Both the position numbers and the translations under genes were made by a program. This document shows positions 8,498-14,700 of a DNA stretch of 34,935 bases, in pieces; positions within the stretch are counted from its first letter, which is position 1; every line of letters starts with the position of its first letter. Source of the stretch: Prochlorococcus sp. AG-418-F16 (GTDB lineage: Bacteria > Cyanobacteriota > Cyanobacteriia > PCC-6307 > Cyanobiaceae); contig QCLW01000012.1 in NCBI GenBank assembly GCA_003214235.1, positions 1 to 34,935 of the forward strand. The letters run 5' to 3'. The notes beneath the pieces are model-generated. The model ran no database searches, was not told the origin of the DNA, and worked only from the letters and a program-made list of their open reading frames with translations.

Positions 8498-8635
8498 TTT
8501 TTATAAAAACAACGTAATTATTAATTTATTTTTCCGATTATCGATTATTAAAAAGGACATAATTTTGATGTTTTTACTATTGCTTTAAGCTATATAAATG
8601 GCAAATTTAACTCAGTAGTTAAAATGTAAATAAGG

Positions 8636-8926
8636 ATGTTTAAAAAGAAATATAAACAATTTAATAACTCACCCCATAAATCAAAGTTAGATGAAGTCTT
8701 ATGGTTTATAGAAAATTACTTGCCCCAGAAGAAAGATCGAGATGTTCAAAAAAAATTCTATATGGATAATCTAGAAGCAGATAGTTTTAAGAAATTCTCT
8801 AAATTAGACTCACTACTTTTTAAAACAGTATCGCCATCTACAAAAAATACGACAATCTCTTTTACCTTTGGTAATTGGGCCTTACCTTACCTGAAATTGC
8901 TTAAGAAAATAGGAATAGCAAAGTAG
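8636..8926 (+). CDS. Hypothetical protein, 96 residues
   Basis: Basic soluble protein with no recognised family. It has a Lys-rich N-terminus (MFKKKYKQFNNSPHKSKLDE), a WFIENYLPQKKDRD segment, and a C-terminus GNWALPYLKLLKKIGIAK that could be an amphipathic helix. No signal peptide. It stands alone. Confidence 0.55.
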   Translation: MFKKKYKQFNNSPHKSKLDEVLWFIENYLPQKKDRDVQKKFYMDNLEADSFKKFSKLDSLLFKTVSPSTKNTTISFTFGNWALPYLKLLKKIGIAK

Positions 8927-9081
8927 GAAAATTGTAACGGACCGGGACAAGATTTAACCTAAAAATATAATTAAATAAAGATTATAAAGTCTCACAAAGT
9001 TCTTTATTAATTTTAAGGAGGAATACTTACTTTACATAAAAAATACAATTGCTAAGTTTAAGATAAGAGATCTATTCATTA

Positions 9082-9228
9082 ATGTTTCTAAATTATCTGC
9101 CTAGTGAAATGGTTGAAGTTGTTGGTTTAACAATGATTTTTTCATTTCTAGTTGGAACTATATTAATTTTGTTATTTACATCAGATCAGGCAAATACAAA
9201 GAATCTATATTTAAAGAAGGCTAAATAA
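9082..9228 (+). CDS. Small single-helix membrane protein, intact member of a two-copy family
   Basis: A 48-residue protein with short polar N-terminus (MFLNYLPSEMVEVVGLTM), hydrophobic helix (IFSFLVGTILILLF) and tail SDQANTKNLYLKKAK. The same helix-tail pattern (FSFL.VTIL.LLF..Q.PNTKNLY) occurs at 18215, where the frame stops four codons earlier. Two related copies with conserved tail support real coding. Function unknown. Confidence 0.65.
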   Translation: MFLNYLPSEMVEVVGLTMIFSFLVGTILILLFTSDQANTKNLYLKKAK

Positions 9229-9334
9229 ATTTTAAATAATTTATTTATCTATAATGGACCTCTGTTTTTAATAAAGTGAACTTGAAGGTGTAGAACATAA
9301 TTTTTAATATTGATACATAAACAAATTTAAGATT

Positions 9335-9534
9335 ATGGGCGAAGCTAAAAGAAGAGAAGAATTAGGATGGCCACCTAGACAAAAAAAGTTGAATTAAATA
9401 AATCTGATAGATACCTTTCATGGCTTCCAATTACTAAATCAAGAATTAAGAAATACCCTTATATGGGTGTGGCAACAATGGCACTAGTAGCGATAATTTT
9501 CTTAGTAAGTGGGGGCGCAAATAGTATTAATTAG
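9335..9534 (+). pseudogene. DUF2839 gene split by a -1 shift at an A AAA AAG heptamer (pseudogene or frameshifted gene)
   Basis: ATG 9335 opens MGEAKRREELGWPPRQKK, the DUF2839 start, but the frame ends at TAA 9395. The rest of the family, including the membrane helix (MGVATMALVAIIFLVSGG), continues in the -1 frame from GTT at 9388 to TAG 9532-9534. The junction is c-AAAAAAA-g with codons CAA AAA AAG, so the heptamer A AAA AAG is exactly in phase, the slippery sequence used by dnaX. AGGATGG lies about 10 nt upstream. Either a one-base deletion in an A run, or expression by ribosomal or transcriptional slippage. The intact paralogue is at 6898. Confidence 0.8.
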
Positions 9535-9562
9535 TTAGATTTTGGATTGGCTTAGAATATAT

Positions 9563-9823
9563 CTAAGATTTTTTTTGTAATAATTTAACTCCAGATATTA
9601 TTGAGATTATTGAAGCTAACCCAAGAAATATCGAGTAAAAAGGTTGCAAATTAATAATGCCAAAATTACCTGTATGCCATTTTATTAACCAAAAAGCATC
9701 TATTCCTAGTGGTTGAAGAATACTATAAATAGTCCCAGATACAATAGTAATTAGTAAAGGGATTGCTGAAATTGCGGTTATTTTTCTGTGAATTTTTCTT
9801 TGATTTGTTTTTAATTTTTCCAT
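9563..9823 (-). CDS. PepSY-associated-like two-helix membrane protein
   Basis: An 86-residue protein with two transmembrane helices (ITAISAIPLLITIVSGTIYSI and FYSIFLGLASIISIISGVKLL). The start KIHRKITAI and the loop WLIKWHTGNFG carry His residues in positions reminiscent of PepSY-associated membrane segments, which often accompany heme or metal reductases. It is the last gene of the operon running from 11589; its ATG abuts the stop codon of the DUF3721 gene (no gap), so translation is probably coupled. Confidence 0.65.
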   Translation of the reverse strand: MEKLKTNQRKIHRKITAISAIPLLITIVSGTIYSILQPLGIDAFWLIKWHTGNFGIINLQPFYSIFLGLASIISIISGVKLLQKKS

Positions 9824-10045
9824 CTATTTCCTCAAATAGATATGTAATTCTTTTTCGTTTTTGCATGGCATCCATTTATCTTGATTCTTATGTATTCCTT
9901 CGCAACCAAGTTCTAAAGATCTATTTTCAGCGTCCTCTTCAGAAAGAGATGTACCCCTCATATGTGCATACGAATAAATATTGAAATTTAGAGATAAGGA
10001 AAATAAAAAAATAAAAAATTTAAAATTTCTAAGAAAAATATGCAT
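9824..10045 (-). CDS. DUF3721 domain protein, exported
   Basis: A 73-residue protein with a basic start and hydrophobic segment (residues ~5-25, ending near YSYAHM), so a signal peptide or anchor. It is followed by a DUF3721 motif: SEEDAENRSLELGCEGIHKN then DKWMPCKNE. The two Cys (LGC and MPC) and the His are the conserved family residues and suggest metal or thiol chemistry in the periplasm. It sits 22 nt after DUF411, a frequent neighbour type. Function not established. Confidence 0.75.
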   Translation of the reverse strand: MHIFLRNFKFFIFLFSLSLNFNIYSYAHMRGTSLSEEDAENRSLELGCEGIHKNQDKWMPCKNEKELHIYLRK

Positions 10046-10067
10046 TATTTTAAATTAAGTATTTGTA

Positions 10068-10586
10068 TTAAGGAGAGATTTTATCAAATATTTTTGTTTT
10101 ACCAGTTTTACTAAATGAAACTACTTTGTAGTTCTCATAATCATGAGAGTGCGAGTCGTGAGAATGCATTTCCATCCCTGGAGAGCCAAGTGGCATGCCC
10201 GGAACTGCTATCCCATGGATATTTGGCTTTTCTCTGAAAAGTTTGTTGATTGATTCAATCGGGACATGTCCTTCAATCGTATAGTTAGCTATTTGAGCAG
10301 AGTGACATGATCTCAGATTATTGGGAATTTGATATTGGTTTTTAATTACTGAAACATCCTCAACTATATTATCAACAACTTCTAATCCATTATCTCTTAA
10401 ATGATTGATCCATTTTTTGCAACAACCACATGATGCTGATCTGTAAGAGACAACTTTCGGGATAGCTATATTTTCTTGAGTTAAAGCAATACTCTTATTT
10501 GGATTAATTATATTTGCAAAAAGAATTACAGAAAAAATTAGATAATTTAAAAATCCTCTTTTTATAAATATTTTATTAAGTGCCAT
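10068..10586 (-). CDS. DUF411 family periplasmic metal-binding protein
   Basis: A 172-residue protein with an N-terminal hydrophobic export segment (residues ~12-34). The DUF411 core follows: VVSYRSASCGCCKKWINHLRDNGLEV with a CGCC motif, then SCHSAQIANYTIEGHVPIESI and GIAVPGMPLGSPGMEM with Met clusters. DUF411 proteins are thioredoxin-like and are usually found with copper resistance or copper delivery genes. The His-rich insert MHSHDSHSHD adds further metal ligands. It lies mid-operon between MauE-like and DUF3721 genes. The role is likely periplasmic copper (or related metal) handling. Confidence 0.85.
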   Translation of the reverse strand: MALNKIFIKRGFLNYLIFSVILFANIINPNKSIALTQENIAIPKVVSYRSASCGCCKKWINHLRDNGLEVVDNIVEDVSVIKNQYQIPNNLRSCHSAQIANYTIEGHVPIESINKLFREKPNIHGIAVPGMPLGSPGMEMHSHDSHSHDYENYKVVSFSKTGKTKIFDKISP

Positions 10587-10647
10587 ACTAATTACGACGA
10601 TTAAATTTAATATTTAAATTAACCATAAATGAAAATTTATTAAATCG

Positions 10648-11100
10648 CTATTTAATCAAAATTAAGACACTCATAATTGCCATTAAAAGATTTTCGATAA
10701 AACTAATAATTCCCAAAGGAGTTTTTGCATATCCACCAATACATGCACAATTTAATTTTAATTTATCCAAATAAACAGCCTTAAATACTGAAAACATTCC
10801 AGAAATTCCTAAAATTAGGGCAATAAAAATAATTAAAGAGGGTGGAGAAGAATTAAGAAAACTTATTCCAATTAATAATTCGCAAAAAGGATAAATATTT
10901 ATCCAGCCATCAAATTTAGAAGATATTAAATCATATTTCTTATAACTTTTTCCAAAAGCTTCAATATCCATAAGCTTGAGCATCGCTAAAAGACAAATTG
11001 ATATCCCCATAAAAATTTGGAAACTTTTAAGAAATGAAATGGTTATCAGAAATGAAGTGCCAAAGACTGCAATTAAGGGGGTAAATGACTTAATCTTCAT
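10648..11100 (-). CDS. MauE/DoxX-like redox membrane protein
   Basis: A 150-residue protein with four hydrophobic helices. The hallmark is LNCACIGGYAKTPLGIISFIENLLM, matching the C-x-C loop and following helix of the MauE/DoxX group, which partners periplasmic thiol-disulfide exchange (MauE in methylamine dehydrogenase maturation). The first loop carries GKSYKKYD, usual for the group. It starts 2 nt after the upstream gene's stop and precedes DUF411, so it may keep the CGCC cysteines or other periplasmic thiols in the right state. Confidence 0.8.
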   Translation of the reverse strand: MKIKSFTPLIAVFGTSFLITISFLKSFQIFMGISICLLAMLKLMDIEAFGKSYKKYDLISSKFDGWINIYPFCELLIGISFLNSSPPSLIIFIALILGISGMFSVFKAVYLDKLKLNCACIGGYAKTPLGIISFIENLLMAIMSVLILIK

Positions 11101-11102
11101 TT

Positions 11103-11333
11103 TTAACTTTTAAGGATAGAGTCACAAATACTAGATGGATTTGCTTGTTTAACTATTTTTAGTTTTTTGATAAGTTTGTCTCGATCTATTTGATGTTTTA
11201 AATATTTAATACATAAAATTTTTTCCTGATATACCTCTGCTATTGGAGCAATCTTTAAAGCAATAGCAAAAGTACCAATAACTAAAAGAATGTTTGTAGC
11301 AAGTCGAATATTTGGTCGGAAATTAGATCTCAT
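11103..11333 (-). CDS. Hypothetical membrane-anchored protein of the DUF411 operon
   Basis: A 76-residue protein with a single N-terminal helix (LATNILLVIGTFAIALKIAPI) and a basic extracytoplasmic tail with two Cys (EKILCIKYL and PSSICDS). No family is recognised. The start ATG overlaps the stop TGA of the preceding 38-residue gene by four bases (ATGA), and the MauE-like gene follows after 2 nt, so it belongs to the same operon. Confidence 0.6.
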   Translation of the reverse strand: MRSNFRPNIRLATNILLVIGTFAIALKIAPIAEVYQEKILCIKYLKHQIDRDKLIKKLKIVKQANPSSICDSILKS

Positions 11334-11446
11334 TCGTATTTTTTAGTTTGGTCTAAAACTTCTCTTAAATATATATCTTTTAGTTCATCATTGTAGGCAT
11401 TCTCTTTTACAAATTCCTCTAATTCCTCTAGCTTTTTTTCTTGCAT
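11330..11446 (-). CDS. Small acidic helical protein, operon member
   Basis: A 38-residue frame rich in Glu/Lys (MQEKKLEELEEFVKENAYND then ELKDIYLREVLDQ). Its start overlaps the upstream stop by one base (TAATG) and its stop overlaps the downstream start by four (ATGA). Such double coupling strongly supports translation. Probably a short coiled helix; function unknown. Confidence 0.6.
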   Translation of the reverse strand: MQEKKLEELEEFVKENAYNDELKDIYLREVLDQTKKYE

Positions 11447-11589
11447 TAAGCAGCTTTGGATATGTTGTTTTTCATATCTTCAATTTTGTTGATTAATTCA
11501 TCTAACCATTCTGTATTATTTTCGGATCTTTTCTGAAAATATGAGATTTTTGGTTGATTAATTTCTAATGTCTCATAATCTCCACTCAT
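11446..11589 (-). CDS. Small protein, first gene of the DUF411 operon; related to 16927-17034
   Basis: A 47-residue protein starting MSGDYETLEINQPKISYFQK, with a shared block YFQKRSENNTEWLDELINKI. The product at 16927-17034 carries the similar YFKDTKKINNTLWLDKLINQL, so a family NNT.WLD[EK]LIN is evident. It heads the minus-strand operon; a promoter is expected in 11590-11735. Function unknown. Confidence 0.6.
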   Translation of the reverse strand: MSGDYETLEINQPKISYFQKRSENNTEWLDELINKIEDMKNNISKAA

Positions 11590-11735
11590 AAATTCCCCCT
11601 AAATTTATATTCTGCCTAATTTATCTAGAGAAATTATCCTCATCAATAGGCGCTAATACTTATTTGTAATTTACTATTGCTAATAAGTTCCCTTTTTCAA
11701 TAATATAAATTTCAAGAAATATATCTCCCAAAAAT

Positions 11736-11840
11736 ATGGCTAAGAATGAAGAATTAGAAAAAAGAATTGAGACTTTAGAAAAAGAAGTGCAACACCTAAA
11801 AGCTATTCTGCAATATCAAATGAGAAATAAGAAAAAGTGA
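11736..11840 (+). CDS. Short coiled-coil peptide, 34 residues
   Basis: The product (MAKNEELEKRIETLEKEVQH then LKAILQYQM) shows heptads with Leu/Ile at a/d positions, a typical dimeric coiled coil. It starts 146 bp from the divergent operon at 11589. Comparable short coiled-coil proteins are widespread in picocyanobacteria; partner unknown. Confidence 0.55.
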   Translation: MAKNEELEKRIETLEKEVQHLKAILQYQMRNKKK

Positions 11841-12022
11841 TTCATTCTTAATGAAATAGCAATAACTTATAGTGCAATAAACATTTTCCTTTTGTAGTTT
11901 CGCAATTCTAACTTCAAAGCCAAAGATATAGAATTTGACAATATAGCTATATTTTTAGAAATTAAATTTTAATCATTGATATTTAGAACAAATTTGTTTC
12001 TATATATATAAAAGTATTTAAT

Positions 12023-12139
12023 ATGATTAACTCTATTGCTATTACATTATTGGTACTAGGCTCTTTAGTTGCTTACAAAAGACTCAAAAGAAAGAAAAGG
12101 AAATTTCATGCACCTCCTACGAACCAACTTCCTAGTTGA
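12023..12139 (+). CDS. Small membrane protein, paralogue of 31994-32134
   Basis: A 38-residue protein with one N-terminal helix (INSIAITLLVLGSLVAY), then a very basic stretch (KRLKRKKRKFH) and Pro-rich end (APPTNQLPS). The frame at 31994 shares the pattern PLVLLGFFAVYKRSKRKK, and in its -1 frame also the ending ENKPPS. The conserved architecture supports coding. Function unknown. Confidence 0.55.
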   Translation: MINSIAITLLVLGSLVAYKRLKRKKRKFHAPPTNQLPS

Positions 12140-12451
12140 AAATTAAATTCCTCTTCGTCTCCTCCAAAAGGATTATATCTATTATCCCAAATTAGAACTA
12201 CTGCTATGGATAAGCAATAGATGTCTTACATAAGATTACTTTTGTGCAATCCACTCCCTCCCTATAGATAATCAAAGAAGTTATGCATTCAAAAAAGTTC
12301 CAATGCATCTGAATCTTTAATGTTTGCATAAATGTCTTTTTTTCATAATTAATTAACCACTTTGGAGCTTATCTAGCAATTACTTTTTAATAATTTCAAA
12401 TTCTAGGTAAAGTAAACCTATTAACCATTTTTAAAAAAAAAACTATTGAAT
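12140..12451. other. Gene-free gap
   Basis: About 310 bases with no supported gene. It contains an ATGCAT inverted pair around 12283-12310 and AT-rich sequence. A minus-strand frame reading LSIAVVLIWDNRYNPFGGDE exists at 12106-12231 but has a stop as codon 2 and overlaps the 12023 gene, so I did not call it. Confidence 0.4.
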
Positions 12452-12660
12452 CTATAAGTTTTCCCCCCATCCCTCCGTTAATAGTTCTTTAGATTCTTTT
12501 TCTCGCTTCTTCGATAGATTCAACACTTGAGCCTTTTATAACTAACTTACTTGATCGTTTATAAAACACAACCATAAGAAATCAAAATTGCATTTAATTT
12601 TAGGTGAAGGATTTGAACTATCTTAAAAGGTTTAAATACTTATATCCTCGATCTATTTTT
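12452..12660 (-). pseudogene. Decayed DUF1651 gene
   Basis: Read on the minus strand in shifting frames, this region matches the intact DUF1651 product at 25486 from end to end: RSRI-stop-VFKPF (intact: RSRIKVFEPF), then EDSSNPSPKI, then NAILISYGCV (intact: DAMMISYGCV), then YKRSSKLVIKGSSVESIEEARK, then ESKELLTEGWGE (intact: EYKKLMVQGWKK). At least four single-base indels, several in A or T runs, plus one AAA-to-TAA change and loss of the start codon separate these blocks. It is a genuine relic of a fourth DUF1651 copy and cannot encode a continuous protein. Confidence 0.75.
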
Positions 12661-12683
12661 ATTGATTAAAGTAAATTTTTCCA

Positions 12684-12709
12684 TAAAAAAAGGGCGGAAG
12701 CTTCGCCCT
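12684..12709 (-). terminator. Intrinsic terminator, minus strand
   Basis: Hairpin AGGGCG (12691-12696) with CGCCCT (12704-12709), followed on the minus strand by seven T (12685-12691 read in reverse). On the plus strand no T run follows, so it ends a minus-strand transcript coming from 12720-12870. Confidence 0.7.
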
Positions 12710-12719
12710 AATCAAAAAG

Positions 12720-12852
12720 CGGGATAATCCCCATCACCCAACCTTTATAAAATACTAGCACTACATATGGTGTTTGTAAGTAATAAAAATTACCTATTGA
12801 TGGGGTTGTTAGTTTCAGTTTAATTTGTCATGATAGGAATCCCCATCACCTA
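12720..12852. ncRNA. Candidate structured RNA with repeated CCCCATC/GATGGGG arms
   Basis: The 13-mer AATCCCCATCACC occurs at 12726-12738 and again at 12838-12850. A complementary GATGGGG lies between them at 12799-12805 and can pair with either copy, giving two mutually exclusive hairpins. No ORF is present, and terminators flank it on both strands (12684-12709 minus, 12853-12875 plus). The strand is uncertain. It is either a non-coding RNA or a switch-like leader for the DUF3303 gene at 12974. I recognise no known riboswitch class. Confidence 0.45.
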
Positions 12853-12875
12853 GGCTCGCAAGAGTCTTTTTTTTT
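12853..12875 (+). terminator. Intrinsic terminator with GCAA tetraloop
   Basis: GGCTC (12853-12857), loop GCAA, GAGTC (12862-12866, one G-U pair), then nine T. It ends a plus-strand transcript about 100 nt before the DUF3303 start. Confidence 0.75.
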
Positions 12876-12973
12876 GACTATTTATGCTTATATCTTTTTT
12901 AAATTAGTGTTTAAAGATTTTTTATTTAATTTTTAAATTCGATAATTAATAATTAAAAAAAATTATTTTAGTT

Positions 12974-13285
12974 ATGCAAACTTACATTGTTCACTGGCAA
13001 TTCCCAGATCAAGAAAGTCATATGCAAGGAGCGGAAGCTTTCGCGGGTTTTGTGGAAGGAGGATGCGAAGGCGATGAATTTGATGGGTTTAAAGTTGTTA
13101 ATCGAGTAGTAAATCCTGAGGGAGCTAATGGTTGGGCAATTGTTGAATCTTCAAACCATCAGAATATTTGGAAATGGAGTAGTATTTGGGTCGATAACTT
13201 TGGCGTAGAAATTGAAGTCACACCAGTATTAACAGACCAAGAATTTCTCTCAGTACATAAAGACATTGCAACATCTTCAAATTAG
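12974..13285 (+). CDS. DUF3303 family protein
   Basis: A 103-residue soluble protein that fits DUF3303 closely: MQTYIVHWQFPDQESHMQGA, EGDEFDGFKVVNRV, NGWAIVESSNH, then IWVDNFGVEIEVTPVLTDQE. The family is common in marine cyanobacteria and cyanophages, has a ferredoxin-like dimeric alpha-beta barrel pattern, and lacks a defined function. The start at 12974 matches family N-termini. It lies downstream of the candidate structured RNA. Confidence 0.9.
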   Translation: MQTYIVHWQFPDQESHMQGAEAFAGFVEGGCEGDEFDGFKVVNRVVNPEGANGWAIVESSNHQNIWKWSSIWVDNFGVEIEVTPVLTDQEFLSVHKDIATSSN

Positions 13286-13302
13286 TAATTAATCTTTTAA
13301 AA

Positions 13303-13323
13303 GATTGACAGTCGATCTAATAG
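13303..13323 (+). promoter_or_regulatory. Operator-like palindrome, copy A
   Basis: GATTGAC-A-GTCGATC (13303-13317) is a near-perfect 15-bp dyad, directly followed by a -10-like TAATAG (13318-13323). The TTGACA of the dyad is only 7 nt from the -10-like box, so it is not a standard -35. The start codon lies 44 nt from the first T of TTGACA. It overlaps the end of a second palindrome AATCTTTTAAAAGATT (13291-13306). Confidence 0.7.
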
Positions 13324-13348
13324 AGAGGGGTAAAACCCTCTTTTTTTT
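13324..13348 (+). terminator. Terminator-like hairpin between operator and start codon
   Basis: AGAGGG (13324-13329) pairs with CCCTCT (13336-13341), followed by T8 that abuts ATG 13349. It looks like an intrinsic terminator placed in a leader, either ending DUF3303 transcription or attenuating the next gene. Confidence 0.65.
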
Positions 13349-13483
13349 ATGGGAAAATTCTCTTCTAAAGAAATTGAAAGTCAATACAATGTGATAAAAA
13401 TGCTTTTATCTGAGCCGGAAAAGTATAAAGATGGAATTAAGCAAGATAGTGCTTATGTACCTATAGAACTTAAAAAAACTTGA
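13349..13483 (+). CDS. Small protein behind operator copy A, 44 residues
   Basis: MGKFSSKEIESQYNVIKMLL followed by SEPEKYKDGIKQDSAYVPIE and a basic end. Soluble; no family known. The ATG follows directly after the hairpin T-run, as in the copies at 21149 and 21451, which is the main support for this start. There is no Shine-Dalgarno. Confidence 0.55.
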   Translation: MGKFSSKEIESQYNVIKMLLSEPEKYKDGIKQDSAYVPIELKKT

Positions 13484-13567
13484 GGATGAAAATATTACCT
13501 TATGAATTAAAAGCTAATTTCATCAGCAATTTTCGTTAATTTTTAATTTTATTGCTATAAATTAATA

Positions 13568-13687
13568 GAGGCCAAACCTCATTGAGTACACTCTACGTTT
13601 ACTCCAAGAGAAAGATTGACTTTATATAGTACGAGTCAATTTTATAACCCCTTCAGTATTTGGAATTTCTGGAGGGGTTTCTTGTTT
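13568..13687 (+). ncRNA. Candidate small RNA of about 115 nt
   Basis: A -10-like TATAAAT precedes position 13568. Three ordered hairpins follow: GAGG/CCTC (13568-13580), ATTGACT/AGTCAAT (13615-13621 with 13634-13640), and a strong terminal hairpin AACCCCTTCAG/CTGGAGGGGTT (13646-13656 with 13669-13679, one mismatch) trailed by T-rich sequence. No ORF of note lies inside. The arrangement promoter-hairpins-terminator fits a free-standing sRNA, otherwise unassigned. It fills most of the gene gap 13484-13831. Confidence 0.45.
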
Positions 13688-13831
13688 AAAACGTGATAGA
13701 GAAAAGCATGCTAGGTTAATATGTTTTTTTGAGAAAAAAATATATTAATCCACTAACTGCAATGGAAGCAGTAAATTAATCTCTACTAAATAATTATCCT
13801 GAATATTGGTTCGCCAATGAATAAATGTTTA

Positions 13832-14017
13832 CTAAATTGAAATTCTATAAAGCATCAATATATCTTGAGCTTGAATTGTATCTCTCTTATCTTCATCCTC
13901 AGAATCTTGATAAGATTCAATTTCAGCTTGAATTCTTCTCTTGTAAACTCCCTTTATATAATGCATTTTTCTTCTCTCATTATTGAAGATTGAGTATGGG
14001 GATTTTTTAGAATTCAT
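13832..14017 (-). CDS. Hypothetical protein, third of a minus-strand trio
   Basis: A 61-residue charged protein: MNSKKSPYSIFNNERRKMH, a basic middle, and an acidic block (YQDSEDEDKRD). The N-terminus MN[SL]K[KR]SP[YF]xI is shared with its upstream neighbour (14038-14202), suggesting duplication of the 5' end or a common recognition signal. Twenty nt separate the two genes. Function unknown. Confidence 0.55.
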   Translation of the reverse strand: MNSKKSPYSIFNNERRKMHYIKGVYKRRIQAEIESYQDSEDEDKRDTIQAQDILMLYRISI

Positions 14018-14037
14018 AACTAGCTATTCATAATAAA

Positions 14038-14202
14038 CTAACCAAGAGAATCTAAATCTCTTCTATGGTGAACTGTATCCTCCTTATTGATTAGGACATT
14101 CTGTTCTCGCATTAAATCTGCAATAGTTGGATAATCTTTTGCATTATCAAGATCTCTTGCATTTTTATCTTGAATTGCGAATGGTGATCTTTTTAAGTTC
14201 AT
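14038..14202 (-). CDS. Hypothetical protein, second of a minus-strand trio
   Basis: A 54-residue soluble protein starting MNLKRSPFAIQDKNARDLDN and continuing DYPTIADLMREQNVLINKED. It shares its first ten residues' pattern with the 13832-14017 product. It starts 11 nt after the stop of the 14214-14399 gene, so the three form an operon. No family is known. Confidence 0.55.
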   Translation of the reverse strand: MNLKRSPFAIQDKNARDLDNAKDYPTIADLMREQNVLINKEDTVHHRRDLDSLG

Positions 14203-14213
14203 AATTAATTACC

Positions 14214-14399
14214 TCAAAATTTTTGTTGAATTCTGGTTACAGAATTTGGATGGTCGTGTACATAAGAATTAAATTCTCTCGCAAGCATTAGGCAGTCGTA
14301 TGCATCGCGAGCGTAAAACCCTAATTGATGTGTACTGTTTGATGAATCTTTGTAACTTAGTACATATTTTTTACAAGATCTGATTGGTGTTGAAGACAT
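14214..14399 (-). CDS. Hypothetical protein, first of a minus-strand trio
   Basis: A 61-residue soluble protein (MSSTPIRSCKKYVLSYKDSS, then GFYARDAYDCLMLAREFNSY). The YARDAYDCLMLAREF block looks like a conserved helix. Two Cys. Function unknown. It heads the trio 14399-13832; its upstream region 14400-14627 holds the promoter. Confidence 0.6.
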   Translation of the reverse strand: MSSTPIRSCKKYVLSYKDSSNSTHQLGFYARDAYDCLMLAREFNSYVHDHPNSVTRIQQKF

Positions 14400-14436
14400 T
14401 TGAACTCGTTGCTGCTACTACTAAGTTCTAACTAGA

Positions 14437-14517
14437 ATGACTCACCAACCGACTAAAAAAGATGTACGGTTTGAGGTACATACATATACGGATAGAGGAC
14501 CAACAATTAAATTTTAA
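14437..14517 (+). CDS. Possible 26-residue ORF
   Basis: MTHQPTKKDVRFEVHTYTDR followed by GPTIKF. The frame lies divergently from the 14399 gene in an otherwise gene-poor 300-base stretch. No homologue or clear ribosome-binding site is apparent; weak call. Confidence 0.25.
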   Translation: MTHQPTKKDVRFEVHTYTDRGPTIKF

Positions 14518-14627
14518 AATGCATATAATAATCGAGTAAGTTGTGATAAAGCTAGATAATATTTACTTTATCCTAGGACCTCTGAAACCTTTCCAAGATT
14601 GAAAATAGTAAGTTATTTTTGAGAATA

Positions 14628-14646
14628 TTGACAGTCGACCTAAAAT
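14628..14646 (+). promoter_or_regulatory. Operator-like palindrome, copy B, before SRAP gene
   Basis: TTGAC-A-GTCGACC (14628-14640) carries the shared core TYGACWGTCRA and is followed directly by TAAAAT (14641-14646), then GG...CC and T7. An ATG at 14672 lies 44 nt from TTGACA, as in copy A, but the SRAP gene itself starts at 14701. Confidence 0.7.
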
Positions 14647-14700
14647 AGGAATAATTAGCCCGTTTTTTTAAATGAGCTATCAGAAATTTTTTAAAAATAA

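Noticed and set aside
12106-12231. Minus-strand frame reading LSIAVVLIWDNRYNPFGGDE with stop as second codon
   Set aside because: No usable start codon and 34-base overlap with the better supported gene at 12023. It could be a relic, but there is nothing in the window to compare it with.
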